Of a stretch of DNA of 64,000 nt, positions 22,516 to 34,174 are shown one piece after another. The position numbers and the translations under genes are program-made. The notes beneath the pieces were generated by a model. That model had not been told where the DNA came from. It searched no databases and saw only the letters and a program-made list of their open reading frames with translations. This stretch comes from Marthasterias glacialis (taxonomy: Eukaryota; Echinodermata; Asteroidea; Forcipulatida; Asteriidae), in assembly GCA_911728455.2 (NCBI GenBank), contig OU452227.1:10511110-10575109 (forward strand), written 5' to 3'. Numbering within the stretch: the first letter of the stretch is position 1; every line of letters begins with the position of its first letter.

Positions 22516-23505
22516 CTGAAAACAAATGTATAGAGGTAACACACATTAGGGTGCATGAAAAAGGGAAAGGTCAAGTGTACTGCCCCCCCCCCCCCCCAGT
22601 GGTACCAATTTGCCCTTGACAATGAAATCTTGTGAGCCAGCCATGTTCACTTGGTTTTTAAAGCGTTTCATTTTTTTATTCAAATTTGACAAGATACATC
22701 TGCCTGAATTTGTACCAAATCTGATTTGCCCTAAAGGTAATATCCAAACTGAAATTGATTGAGTGTATTTAGTCGAGAAAGATGTGAAAAATTCTATTCT
22801 TCCGTTTAACTTGAGGTAATAACAGTCTTGAGGAGGAATAATGTTGGTTTGTACTTGAATATTTATTGCAAATTATATACTTTGCCATCTTGAATGAAGA
22901 CAATGTTAAACAATAACTGTTGATGCTTTATTTTGTACAAATACTAGTGGTGTTCAGCTTTAAATAAAACAGTATATGAAAACCAGCGTTGGTAGCGAAT
23001 TGCATTACATCAATAAAACTTTATCCTATTAAATCATTCGTTTTTGAAGAATCATTCATTCCCACCTTGTACTCTACAAAACATCCACATCTGTACCAAC
23101 CAACCTTTGGCAATTTATCATAGATGGTTAAGATGTCAAGAAAACACAAGAGGAACAGTTTATAGATTTTGTTTCCTTGGATTTTGTGCATGTTCTTGGA
23201 ATGTGCATACTTATTTTATGAAAGGGGTTTGTTAGTAAAAACATGTTTTTATTTTTTAAATCTGCAATCAATCTGTTGGGATAACCACTCATCTGGGTTA
23301 GGCTGGTGCCAGCATGGAGTCCCCAGAGTGTTGTGGCATGTGATGTAGGGGTGCTGTCTGTACTGTGCTGCAAAAACAGCCCACTTTTTTATGTTAGTGT
23401 AAAAAACGTAATGTAACCCATAGGGATTTTACATACCTCTGTTGTAACCCTCACATATCAAAATTGTGATGGGTTAATTGAGCTGATGATAGGCACTAGC
23501 AGGTC

Positions 23506-24164
23506 TCAGGAATCTTCTTTTTGCGACAGGTAAATATCATCTCCAGATGGCGCACCTTCAAAATACAAATACACGAAATCAATTTTACACTATGACAAAC
23601 AAAAATTCAATTTAATATGGTATAGTTTGATTGTGACCTTCAAAATTGCCATTTTATTTTTTTTCAAGTATTCAAAGGAAACATTCAAAGATGATTGAAG
23701 TATTACTATGAGATGTAAATATTTGAAAACAATTATAATTCTCTATGTGGAGGTCTGTGTAGAAACTAATTCTATAACACAATTTTAAAGGGATGGTACT
23801 TTAGATAATTTTTCAAAATTGTACAAGAAGCTTTCTTCCAAGAAAGAATTTGAGATTTTTAGCGGATCAAAATGTTGATCAAACCAGCAAAGGGTTGTCA
23901 TTAAAAACTAACAAAAGATGTTAGTCTTAGTTTAAATACCTTTTTAAAAAACATACAAGTAAAATACATGAATATCTTTTGCATCCTGCACAAAAGAAGG
24001 TCATCTAAAATACATCTTATTAGAGAAGTTCTTTCCAACCACTATTTTATTTTGATATAACATAATAAATGTACACGTTCATAAATTTACCATATGAAGT
24101 TTGATGTACAGTGCACAGATATCCGCTTTGTTGATTGGTGGATCTCACTTCAGCTTGACTAACT
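23506..24164 (-). CDS. Possible two-exon 3' end of an unrecognised gene
   Basis: 24164-24091 follows TTTTACAG and ends ATATG|GTAAATTT. One frame is open for 24 codons and includes EVRSTNQQSGYLCTV. 23555-23506 follows ATTTTGAAG and joins in phase to give GAPSGDDIYLSQKEDS and a stop. The ending resembles SDEVYLPKEDA-stop, read from two other minus-strand sites (about 25090 and 26385). This suggests a small family of related 3' exons. No known domain is present. An alternative frame through 24164 also exists, so the model is tentative. Confidence 0.3.
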
Positions 24165-24339
24165 CTGTAAAAGCAAAATTAACCAAATTAACAAATGGTT
24201 TAATGCTATAATTAAAATGGAATATAACAGTCCTTTTTGTGGTTTTTAGAAAAGATTCAGTGACTCAAACAAATTCACTTGTAAAAATGGCGTAATCTAC
24301 TTTCGTAATTTTTTTACTGCAATCGTCACAGCTCATTGT

Positions 24340-24880
24340 GAAAGGCTTGTGGAGGGATTGTGTGACAGCACCAAGCCTGTCAGGTGAAGTTCCTGCAAAG
24401 CCTGTGTAGGAAACCCGAGCTGGGCTCGAACAGGATGTCTGCACTCTGTGGAAGCACCACCGACTGGCGAACCAAGAGTCTGGCTAGCCTCAGGAACCAA
24501 GGTTGGCGGAGCCAGAAGGGAGCCATGAGGAGGCCCTTGCAGTCCTCCTGCTCCAGCTTGGTTAGTTTCCGAGGGATGAGGGAGGATGGAGGGTAGGCAT
24601 AGGCAAGCAGCCCGTCCCACTGTATTGCCAGTGCATCCGTGTGTAGGGGTCAAGGGCCCTCATGCAGTAGCCTGGTACTTGGTGATCTGTCTTTGAGGCA
24701 AACAAATCGACATGTGGCCGGCCGGGACAATGGGAGGCAGGCGCCAGGAAACCATGGATGGGTTAGGACTGTTGCTGTCCAGCAAATGACCGAGTCTGCC
24801 GTGCACACCAGAAATGTTGCTGGCGTAGCTACAAAAACCACTGCGGGTAGACTTTCACCTAACAACCGATTATCATTGCA
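24340..24880 (-). mobile_element. Fossil DIRS-type retroelement fragment, broken
   Basis: Minus-strand translation gives AIQWDGLLAYAYPPSSLIPR followed by KLTKLEQEDCKGLLMAPS, the segment that follows RNase H in DIRS elements. Upstream at about 24680-24880 is a decayed counterpart of the preceding segment. Only this middle part remains; the RT, recombinase and ends were not found. It has several breaks and looks old. It is a separate copy from the one at 6.3-8.5 kb. The local GC content is higher than in the flanks. Confidence 0.65.
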
Positions 24881-24956
24881 GATTATTTAGTTTGATGTCT
24901 CAATGAATTATCCAGAACTCTGTAAATTATTGTTTTTTGATGTATACACATTTTTC

Positions 24957-25880
24957 TTAAAGGATAGTGTCATCATATTGTCCAAAATCTGTTGATGCAT
25001 TTCAAATAAATGGTTGTTCATAACTTTACCTGTTGATGGAGAAGACACCGTTGAATCTTGATGCTGGACAGCATGCGCATCAAGCATCTTCTTTTGGCAG
25101 ATAGACTTCATCTGATTGGCATGTATGTAGCTAGCCTAAATGCAAAAAAAAATAAAAACAACAATTTGTGAAAGGGTATGATGTTGTTTTCCTTCAATTA
25201 CAGCATCAATTAAATAATGCTTTGACCATAAGAGGGTACCATACACTTTATATTTTGTGGTTTTAAACAAAAAGCAAACTACTATAATACTATACTAGGT
25301 GTATACTGACTAGTGGGGATTCTCAAGTCAAGGCCATTTGTTCTTGACAGATGTGGTTCGTGTAAGCTTGCTGGAGACAGAGACTGTGTCGGGTCCCCTA
25401 CTTGGCCAACAGAATTGCCAGCGCCTGCAGCTGACTGTGGCTGCAAGATGGTGCTGGACTGGAGACTGCTGACGTGGTAGCAGCGCACAGCTACTGGTAC
25501 AGTCTCCCGATAACTTGGTCTGTCCCGGGGGAGGTGTCTTTCCCCCAACAGTGACAGGATCAGTTCTCCCCAATCGTTTCATTTTCATTAAATAATCTCA
25601 ACAACACACAGAAAACAAAAGTACACAACTTTACATGTCGAGACAGTTTAACTTCTCTTTTTAAACAGATGGCAATGGATGAGATAATTACATGTAAAAG
25701 TTTCCCCTGCCTCAGAGTACCAGAGCAAATGTTGCCTGAACATTCCACTGCTATGCGTGCAAAGACCACACACACGCCCTCTAATGCTCTGTTGCACCCA
25801 CACAAAGACAAAACATGGTCTTGAATATTTTGCCATTTTTGGGCCATCGAGAGTTGGTTTTTGTGTAACCCCCGATTCCA
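24957..25880. repeat. 0.9-kb duplicated segment, copy 1
   Basis: Pairs with 26251-27157 along nearly its whole length, with small indels. Shared blocks include CCAAAATCTGT, GGTTGTTCATAACTTTACCTG, GCATCTTCTTTTGGCAGAT, GAGACTGCTGACG, CTCCCGATAACTTGGTCTGT and CGGGGGAGGTGTCTTTCCCC. On the minus strand both contain an exon-like block: acceptor ...TCAG, ATGAAGT.TATCTGCC, donor AACAG|GTAAAG. A longer minus-strand open stretch at 25282-25548 (GERHLPRDRPSYRE and on) is interrupted in the second copy. This copy extends an open frame further, but no domain is recognised. Confidence 0.75.
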
Positions 25881-26250
25881 GACCTTTGTCCTTTTGTTCC
25901 AAGAAGAATATTACCAGACATTGAGAGGCTTCCACCATTGTTTATTCATTGTATTTCGGCTCTGAGGAGGTGAGTCAGAGTGAACTGGAAATCAAGCTAT
26001 GGTTCTGGGTTTAGTACCAATCCTATATACCAATCCAGCCAATGTTTTGCAATTCTCTATGCGAGAATTTGACATTTTCTCGGTCAAGAAAACAAAACGC
26101 ACGATGCAATAAAGAGAATCTTTGTTCTCTTGGCTTTGTCAAGTCAGTGTTTCTTTGTGCCAGCGGTACTCTCGAAGAAAAACGATTTCAGCAATTCCAA
26201 CAAAACAATCTTGCCAGGGGGACAGGAAAAAATCAAGAATCCAAGCAGTA

Positions 26251-27157
26251 AATTGTTAAACCATTGTGTCATCAAACTGTCCAAAATCTGTGGATGCATC
26301 TCAAATGAATGGTTGTTCATAACTTTACCTGTTCATGGAGAATACATCCTTGAATCTTGATGCTGGACCAGCATGCGCATCAGGCATCTTCTTTTGGCAG
26401 ATAAACTTCATCTGACAATGATATGTCTGTGGCTAGCCTAAATGCAAAGAAAATAAAAGCAACAATTTGTGAAAGGGGGGTGATGTTGTTTTCCTTCAAT
26501 TGCAGCATGAATTAAAAAATGATTTGACCATAAGAGGGCACAATATGTTTTTAAACAATAAGCATAATAAAAGAGATGGCCCATGTTTTTCTTATCTCGC
26601 CTGTCAACTAGGGGTTTACTACCGAGTGGGGATTCTCAATTTAAAGCCCTTTGTTCTTGACAGATGTGGTCCATGTTAGTTGTAGGTTCCCCCACTTGGC
26701 CAATGGAACTGCCAGCGCCTGCAACCAACTGTGGCTGCAGGACGGTGCTGGACTGGAGACTGCTGACGCGGTAGCAGCACATCGCTGACGCTACTGATAG
26801 TCTCCCGATAACTTGGTCTGTCCCGGGGGAGGTGTCTTTCCCCCATTAGTGACAAGATCAGTTCTCTCCAATCATTTCATTTTTTATTAAATAATCTCAA
26901 CAACACACAGAAAACAAAAGTACACAACTCTACACATCAAGACTGTTTAACTTCTCTTTCAAACAGTTGGCAATGGATGACCTAATTACATGCAAAAGTT
27001 TCCCCTGCCTGGATGGAAGCAGTGTACAGACACAATTGTGTAAAATCGGAGTACCGGAGCAAAGGTCCACTGCTATGCATGCAAAGACCACGTGGTCTTG
27101 AATATTTTGCCGTTTTTTGGCCATCGAGAGGTGGTTTTTGTGTAATCCCCGATTCCT
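26251..27157. repeat. 0.9-kb duplicated segment, copy 2
   Basis: Direct copy of 24957-25880, separated from it by about 370 bp. It has several indels relative to copy 1. The minus-strand exon-like block at about 26329-26415 keeps its splice-like ends. The open stretch corresponding to 25282-25548 is shortened by an in-frame stop here, suggesting that at least this copy is not a working gene. Confidence 0.75.
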
Positions 27158-27734
27158 ACTCCTACCTGGAACTATGAATGAAGTTCGTTCCGCTATCGTC
27201 TCCACGAACCTCATAGACTGACATGTACAAAATGCTATTCGAAACTTTCTGCCCTTCAAGTTTATGTTTACATGGCTACAGTTCGGAACCAGCCCATTGG
27301 ACCAGCGAACAGCATACCAGCATGCAACTCGGCTCTATGTGTTCTTTGAACTCTCTTCGAGCGTTGCACGGGTCCAGAAAATCCACTCCGCAAACTAAAA
27401 GTTGTTAAAAAGTGATAAATTCTCACCGTAATTCAGGTCCCATTCAAACAGTGTGAAAATATTTTTTTTTTTGGGGGGGGGGGGGGTTTAATGATCATCT
27501 TTTTCACCTAGATCATCTTTGCCATCTGGAAAAGAAGTGCTTTATTAAGATTTCCAAACGTTCTGTTAAACAATGTCTCTTTTTGTATGTACCCTTTTTT
27601 GTTGCCTGTGATCAGCCTACAAATCTTGGTGAAAGTACCACTTCTTTAGTATGTCACTACATTTGTTGTGCTCCCTGCCTGCATCACGCAATAATGAATA
27701 CAGATTGACATACATCAAAAAGGCCCCAGACCTT

Positions 27735-28480
27735 TGGGCATGAATGCGCGAAAGTTCCGGCCGTGCGCTGAAATAGACCTTTCCATTGTTGATAAACAAA
27801 CCGTGCTGGTTGGCATGGACGGCCAAATGTAGCAAAACGTTTAGGTTTTGTTGACAGACGTTGTGACCAAATTCAACATTTTTGCAAACTTTCTATTGAA
27901 AGAAAATACATCCCATCATTGGTTGGTTTGTTTCCAACGAATTCAAAACAATTTTTGGATATTTGTGAACTATTTTTACAAACTGTGATTATCTGTTGTT
28001 GCTTTGCATTGATGGCTCCCCGTAGTTTCTCCATCTTGGTTGGCAAAAAATTGGGTTGTGACGTTGCAAAAGAAAGGTCTATAGTCCGCTTAGTTTGTCC
28101 TTTTTCAATAATTAGCGTTTTAGCTACTAATACCTGGAGAGGAATATTTAAAAAAGGGAAATTAAAACCAACATCAATTAAAACAAAAATCCCTTAGAAA
28201 GTGGCAGTTAGATATGGAAACGTTTCCATGGAAAAGACAAAATCTGCTCCAAATTACCGTTCTTTGCAGCAATCTTGTGGTGGAGGCTTCAGCACTTCTG
28301 CACACCCAATTATGTGGTTTCAGAAAATCAAAAATTTCAGTTTAGCGCCCCCTGTTGTCCGTCTAATGTCTGCGGTTCTGCGGTCATTTACATAACTTGT
28401 TATGAAAACCACGAGGATTTTTTTACGGCGTAAACAAACACAAGTGACTGACCGACTGAGAGGTGATGTGATTGTTTTAA
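27735..28480. repeat. Dispersed repeat related to the region upstream of ARPC1
   Basis: Shares ordered blocks with 1885-2700: GGGCATGAATGCGCGAAAGT, TTCCGGCCG, CAATAATTAG.GTTTTA, GGAGAGGAAT, AAAAAAGGGAAAT, CCCTTAGAAAGTGGCAGTTA and ATATGGAAACGTTTCC. It also has a GCGCCCCCTGTTG segment near 28346. Family and ends are undefined, and no coding capacity is evident. Confidence 0.5.
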
Positions 28481-29301
28481 GAAAACAATAGTACGAAAAC
28501 TGCTAGTTCTTGTACTATTATTAATATTAGTATTTACGTTTCGGCAGTCTACGCATGCGGTAGTACAGAGTTAGAGAGAGTCGTAAGTGAAAAAAGAGAG
28601 AGAGGAAACAAAAATTGATGTGTAGAAAAGAGACATTGTTTACCAAATTCGATCAAATTTTCTTCCTCCATGATTGCCCTGTAATCCTTCTTTGTGAACC
28701 AACACACGCTATTATTAAATTGTGTAGGTATGGTGGACCTAGAGTAGACACAGTTACTGGGGTGCCGTATTCCTTTTTTTTAAAGATTTTGTCCGATAAA
28801 GTCAGAATCTAAAAAAAAAACGGAGTACAGCTTCCCAGTCTAGTGTTTGGGTGGGCTAAGGTGGACCATGGTTGGACTTGTTTTGTTTTGATATGGAAAG
28901 TATGTATACTTTGGAAGTTTGGTGGACCCAGTTTCATAGTCCATAGTCAAAAATCTATAAATTTTCAGTGTCGCCAGTGACGAAACTAGCTTTTTTTAGG
29001 GTTAATTATTTTTTCTTTTTTGGGGGGGGGGGAGGGGGGGCACAATGGGTGCACTATTTGTTTCGTTCATCATTTTTTAATTAGTTTATTTGGTTGGGGG
29101 CACTTCCAGTCAATTAAAACTGCTGGAGTTTCTGTTCGCATATTTTGTAACTGAGCCCCTATTTAAATGTCGGTGTTCACGGTTATGCCTATTATTATTT
29201 TTTATTAAGATCTGACGTTGATGTAACAATAAATACAATGGCTGTATGTTAACAGAAAAACAGTTTCAAAAAAATTGAAATTACTACAAAAAAAGCTTAT
29301 A
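28481..29301. other. Intergenic; G-run, otherwise nothing recognised
   Basis: A G-rich run lies at 29021-29039. No exon, RNA gene or repeat family recognised. Confidence 0.35.
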
Positions 29302-29564
29302 CAGGGATGAGATTCTTCAGACTTTTATCTGAATTCAGACTTTTTATGTCTGACTGGTGAGAAAAAAAAAATAGATCTTGAAAGAAATCTTGGTCTTTGC
29401 TCTACTCCTCTAGGCTCTAGTGCTGAGGATACTGTTCTAAAAAGGTCATTTCAATCTATATCTCCAGGCATTACTAAAAGGTTGAAATGTCATCATTTGA
29501 ACATACCTCCTTAAATTTGGATCTTAGTTTCAGACCTTTTTGTCAGCAGTAACTCTCATCCCTG
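29302..29564. mobile_element. 263-bp non-autonomous DNA transposon with clean ends
   Basis: The terminal inverted repeats CAGGGATGAGA (29302) and TCTCATCCCTG (to 29564) are perfect over 11 bases. The flanks carry a 6-base direct repeat CTTATA immediately outside both ends, consistent with a target-site duplication. The interior is noncoding and contains a CAGACTTTTATCTGAATTCA segment. A second, much more diverged copy with another element nested in it lies at 39950-40686. Superfamily unassigned. Confidence 0.75.
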
Positions 29565-30104
29565 CTTATAAAAACGTAACATTTATTTCTGGAAATGTTT
29601 AATTCCAAATGTCCAAATTGAGGTTGGAGGCCCCGAGGGTGGGGGCTGGGCTGGGGGGTAGGGGCAAGGACATCAATCGGGTAGGGGATGTGCCCTCCCC
29701 AAGGCCCCTCATAGTTATGCCATTTCAGGTTATGCCTTCGAGTGTTTAGGTCTGAAGTTGGCATCAACTAGACCCGTGTTCAATTGATACAAGTTCACTT
29801 CAGGATAAACTTGACAAGTATTGAATGGGTGTTGGATGCATGCTGCTTCAATTGTTGACTAGAGAAAAAAGACGACAGCGACAACTGAAACTGAATAACT
29901 TAAATTGTCTGTTTCTAGTAAATGGCAGTCGGTAAAACTTTTTGGTTGTTCCTTCTGCAAAGACTAACTTAAGATGTAAAATATTCTAAATAAGTTCCAT
30001 AGAAAAAGATGGAAATTCTTTCAAAATCTCAATTGGAGATGAGTTAAATTTGCTTAACTGAACTGATTTATGACATGTTTCTTCTATTATCAGACTTCCT
30101 CAAG
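29565..30104 (+). other. Region 5' of MPST
   Basis: Should contain the promoter and any 5' UTR exon of MPST, but no TATA box or start site can be fixed. A polypyrimidine tract ending TTCTATTATCAG at 30093 looks like a splice acceptor, so the coding exon probably has a noncoding exon upstream. Confidence 0.4.
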
Positions 30105-32283
30105 ATGAAAAAGGTATCAACTCTAGTATCGACTGGGTGGGTTTCAGAGCAGATCCTCTCCAATCTAAAAAATCTCCGCATCCTGGATGCGTCTTGGCAT
30201 CTTCCAGTAGCCAAACGGGACCAGCATGAAGAGTACCGAGAAAAACACCTCCCGGGTGCTTGTTTCTTCGACATTGATAAATGCTCCAGGCCTAGCGAAG
30301 GAGCGCAGAAGCTCACACACACCCTTCCCACGGCAGATTTCTTTTCTGAATATGTCGGAAACCTTGGGATCAACAATGAGACCCATGTGGTGGTTTATGA
30401 AAATAATGCCAAGTTCGGAAGCTTCTCAGCACCTCGTGCCTGGTGGATGTTCCGCATCTTTGGACACTCTAAGATTTCCATCATGGAAGGAGGGCTCCCT
30501 CTGTGGATGAAAGAGGGACGTGAAACAACTGATGAAATCCCTCTACCTGAACGGTCTGTGTTCCAAGCTTCATTCCAGCCAGATTTACTCAAGAGCTTTG
30601 CAGATGTTGAGAGAAATTTGGAGGAGAGGGAGTTCCAGGTGGTGGATGCTCGGATGGAGGGTAGATTCAAAGGCATCCAGCCAGAACCAAGAGAAGGTAG
30701 TGTGTGTTTTCTGGTAAGAAGGGTCCATCATGCCTCTCCTCACTCAAAACAGCCCAGGCTCACCCCCGCTTCCCTTTTCAACGCTTCATTGTTGACATGG
30801 GAGGAGAGTTAGAATACCATAAACCCTAGTTATAAACCGCCCTAAGCCATCCCCACACGTACTGCACGTGTCCCTGGAATGTATCCCATTTGTCAGTTTG
30901 AATCAAATTTTGCTCTTTCATGTAATTCAATCAGTTGACATGCTCTTACAAGACTCAAGACTTGGGATCATTTTGTAATCCATAGTCCAATTCCACGGAA
31001 GCAGGTATGGAAGGCTGACGAGGACGCCCTCGTACCATGCTGCCAATCGTCCTCGACCATGACCTGAAGACAGTAGGTAAGCGCCTACACAATACTGCTC
31101 AGTTGGAGCAGCTACGGCTTCTGACAAAGGAAGAGTGGAGGTCGCTGACGGAGAAGTTGGTCGAAACGGCAGAAGCGAAACTGACATGATTCGTGACTGC
31201 AATGCGGAAACTGCCTCACACACACACACAGTCCAATTCCAACCCACTTTCCCACAATCCAATTTTCATCAGCCAAAATCTTCATTGGATTCCAATGAAG
31301 ACTTTGCCTGATAATTTAATTACTATTCATATTTTGAAGATATTGTCTTGATCTGGTACATGAAACCTGCTGCTTCCGTTTTTTTATTTTGACGTAACAT
31401 TTTTCTGTCCAAAACAAAATACCTTTTTGAAATTTTAGGGGAAAAGTTTGTATGCATTGATTCATTCTGGATCTTTTGTTTAAATCAGATAACACCCAGC
31501 CTCACTACCATGGGCAGAGCGCCGTATCGATACCTCTCGTCACTAACCCCTGGTAGGGATGTACTGAAAATCAATGCTGATTGGCTCCCTAAAATTATTG
31601 CTTTACTTGTACGGGCATGCTTGTGAAAATGCAAGTATCTTGACGCGATTCCACTTCAAATCAATCATGTTTTTACACGGTCACCCTAAACTGCATACAG
31701 TTATATATGTCACAAAATCAAAGAAGAATGTGAGGGGACCAGTTGCTGTATGACTTGATGCCTCTTTTGCAGGCTACCATACTTGAGCGTGTGCGTAGAG
31801 TGGATCGGCCACAGGCCTAATTAAAATGTACTATATACTGCTTACTGGCACATTTTAATTAACCAATTCCAGGGGTTATGAGCGAGCAAGATTGGCGAGG
31901 TAGATCACCCCTGGGAACAAGGTTGGATTACACCCAATAGTTTTCCAATGTTTTAATTAATTATTTATTTTGCTCCAACTATAGGTGTCGAGTCTGGTCA
32001 CATGCCAAACTCATTCAACGTCCCATTCTTGAAGATGATGGAAGAGAAAGATGGAACATTCAAATTTAAATCACCCGATCAACTCAAGGAAACTTTTGAA
32101 GGAGCAGGTTTGGACATGTCCCAGCCGATTGTAGCGTCGTGCGGCTCTGGTGTTTCTGCCTGCATCTTGGCCCTTGGTGCGTATCTTGCTGGCACGGAGG
32201 GCGTGGCTATTTTTGACGGGTCATGGGAGGAGTACTACTTGAAGATGAAGGAAATTAATCCCAAAAATATTTTAAACAGTTAA
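30105..32283 (+). CDS. MPST: 3-mercaptopyruvate sulfurtransferase (rhodanese family), two coding exons, complete
   Basis: Transfers sulfur from 3-mercaptopyruvate (made from cysteine) to acceptors, contributing to H2S production and cyanide handling in cytosol and mitochondria. Exons 30105-30696 and 31985-32283 join in phase (G|GT) through GTAGTG...CTATAG. The product is 296 residues against about 297 in human. The N-terminal non-catalytic rhodanese domain has LDASWHLP, REKHLPGACFFDID, SAPRAWWMFRIFGH and GGLPLW. The C-terminal domain has FQVVDAR, GRFKG.QPEPREG, ESGHMPNSFNVPF and the active loop CGSGVSAC. CGSGV is typical of MPST, whereas thiosulfate sulfurtransferase has CRKGV. The conserved substrate-binding Arg of RF.G is kept. 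The first Met of the post-acceptor sequence (30105) was chosen; an in-frame Met at 30075 lies inside the presumed polypyrimidine tract. No targeting peptide is obvious. The intron carries transposon pieces. Confidence 0.95.
30960..31200 (+). mobile_element. Probable Tc1/mariner transposase remnant in the MPST intron
   Basis: Plus-strand translation contains DLKTVGKRLHNTAQLEQLRL and LTKEEWRSLTEKLVETAEAK. This resembles the C-terminal end of Tc1-type transposases (the region after NPIE, ...LL.EEW..IP...). The short remnant has a stop and no visible terminal repeats. A (CA)n run follows at about 31207-31220. The assignment rests on pattern memory. Confidence 0.4.
31535..31886. mobile_element. 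352-bp inverted-repeat element in the MPST intron
   Basis: CTCGTCACTAACCCCTGG (31535-31552) pairs with CCAGGGGTTATGAGCGAG (31869-31886), matching at 14 of 18 positions. The interior is noncoding. It could be a MITE; no target duplication was identified. Confidence 0.45.
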
Positions 32284-32980
32284 CTAAAATTTATGTTTCT
32301 AATATTGAACTACAGTGTGAGAAGTAAAGGACAGTTTAAAAATCCAACTTTATCGCCAACTTTTCTGACTGTTTTACCAGCTCAGTTTTCTTCTGTTATA
32401 CTCTGTAAAATTGTGTTATTCCGCAAAGTATACATTTACATCTGGGTATATCATCATTGATGGAACAATCATGATGGCTGGTGCTATTAACATGTTTTTT
32501 TTGGGGGGGGCAATTAGTAGTTCACAAAATAATGGGGGTGGGGAGGGGTCTCAGAAAGTGTGATAGAAAAGGACAAAGCATCTATAACCTACACTGAAGT
32601 GATCACTTACTTCCAGGCAAGGAATTTAATTGAAAATAAAGAAATACAATTATGGATGAATTAGCTAAGCACAAATAATCTGTGCAGTTTGAACAGTGTT
32701 TTCAGTTTTCTGTGACACTAAAAGAGAATGAAAAACAAGTAAAAAGAAAATCAGCTGAAAAGTTGCATGCCTGACTATCGTCTAAAGCCAAGACGTCTGT
32801 ATTATGACATCAAACTTCGTGCCAAGATTTCATTTTGTCATCAGTGAAACATGGAGGGTGCAGTCAGTTAGAAGAACATAGTAACAATAATTATTTATGC
32901 TTGACTCACTATTTGTATTCTGGTCAAAAGAGGATAGGAAGTTTCAGTGTACATAGAATCATTGCATTAATTTTGGTGAA

Positions 32981-32987
32981 ATAAAGT
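32981..32987 (+). terminator. Candidate MPST polyadenylation signal
   Basis: AATAAA about 700 bp after the MPST stop, followed by a T-rich stretch. Another AATAAA at about 32635 is an alternative. Neither can be confirmed without transcript data. Confidence 0.35.
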
Positions 32988-32999
32988 TACTTATTTCTT

Positions 33000-34080
33000 A
33001 ATTCTAACTTTGGTATTCTCTTGTTAATAAGTGTTCAATTTTTGCAAATTATGTCAAATGTTTAACTTAGTGCAATCAAGCGTGTGTCTCTTCCAGAACC
33101 TGTACACTATTGTGTTTTTTGTAAATTCATTTTATTGCACACAGAATTCCTAATGCAGCATTAAATTTTCACAAAAACACGTAAGAGGTTCAATGAGTGC
33201 CATACGCTATCCAGAAATGAGATAAATTTTCTCACAAGTCAACTTATTTTATGTAATAAGTTGACTATTCATTATATAATGGAGTAGAATGACAAGTGAC
33301 AGAGGAGAGAACAGAAGTTGCTGGGAGTGGGGGCCTTCATCCGAAACCAACGGCCTGATAATAATTTATCTCGCAAGACAACTTATTGGATCTAAGAAGT
33401 CGACTGGCGATAATTTATCTTGCCAAGACGACTGTATTGAAACGATAGAGCAAGGCAGAACCTAAGAAGTCACTTGCCATCTTAATATGGTCTCACTGGT
33501 GGAGCTCTGGTATAGAAAAAAATGAAGAGAAATTTCCGCACCCAATACATTTAAAATTACAATTGAAAATAGAGCAAGGCTTGGAAAATGTTTTAAAGTT
33601 TTATTTTGATAAATTTGAGGACCCAGGTAACCAGGGTCATGACCGAGTGCAAGTGGCAAGGGGACAAATCTGTTTTTTCCTGATTATTTAAAGGCACCTC
33701 TTGCTTGTCACTCAAAATCACGAGTGAAATTTGAAATAAAATGTCTAGTTCTACTAAAAGCAACTCACGCGCACCCAAAGCTTACGAGGCACTTGCCTCC
33801 TTCGAGACGAGTTCTAGGTATGCAGGGTCTGGTTCTATTTTTATTAAAGGAGTGCCACACCCCCAACATTTCCAAGAAGTAGACCTACTTACTCTTGCTC
33901 TATAGTTTGTAAGTAGTATTGCCAACACCCTTCCCAATATCCAGTAATTCAGGCCAACAGAGCATTAAAAAATAAATGCAACTTCCCCCCTTTGATATAC
34001 TTTTTATTTATACAAAATGCTAGAAAACTTTTTTTTAATGTTAATTTATATTCTTTGGAAAGCGAGCTTAGCTTAAGCCT
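33000..34080. other. Intergenic between MPST and H2B, with a decayed repeat
   Basis: At 33215-33440 the motif (GA)TAATTTATCTCGCAAGACA or variants recurs three times with ACTTATT..ATCTAAGAAGTC-like partners in alternating orientation. This suggests a decayed inverted-repeat element. Otherwise nothing is recognised. Confidence 0.4.
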
Positions 34081-34136
34081 ATCTCACGTCAACAACAACA
34101 GACAATATAGTTTTCTCTCTTTTTGGAAGATGTGTT

Positions 34137-34152
34137 GGCTCTGAGAAGAGCC
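34137..34152 (-). terminator. Histone 3' stem-loop of H2B
   Basis: GGCTCTTCTCAGAGCC on the minus strand, matching the consensus GGYYCTTHTHARRRCC, 22 bases after the stop. A purine-rich downstream element (AAAAAGAGAGAAAAC) follows. The SLBP/U7 machinery uses such signals to make non-polyadenylated histone mRNA. Confidence 0.95.
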
Positions 34153-34174
34153 GGTTGGTTTCTTGGCACACCAT

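Noticed and set aside
30927-31262. 111-residue minus-strand frame
   Set aside because: Lies in the MPST intron over a transposase remnant read backwards; not protein-like.
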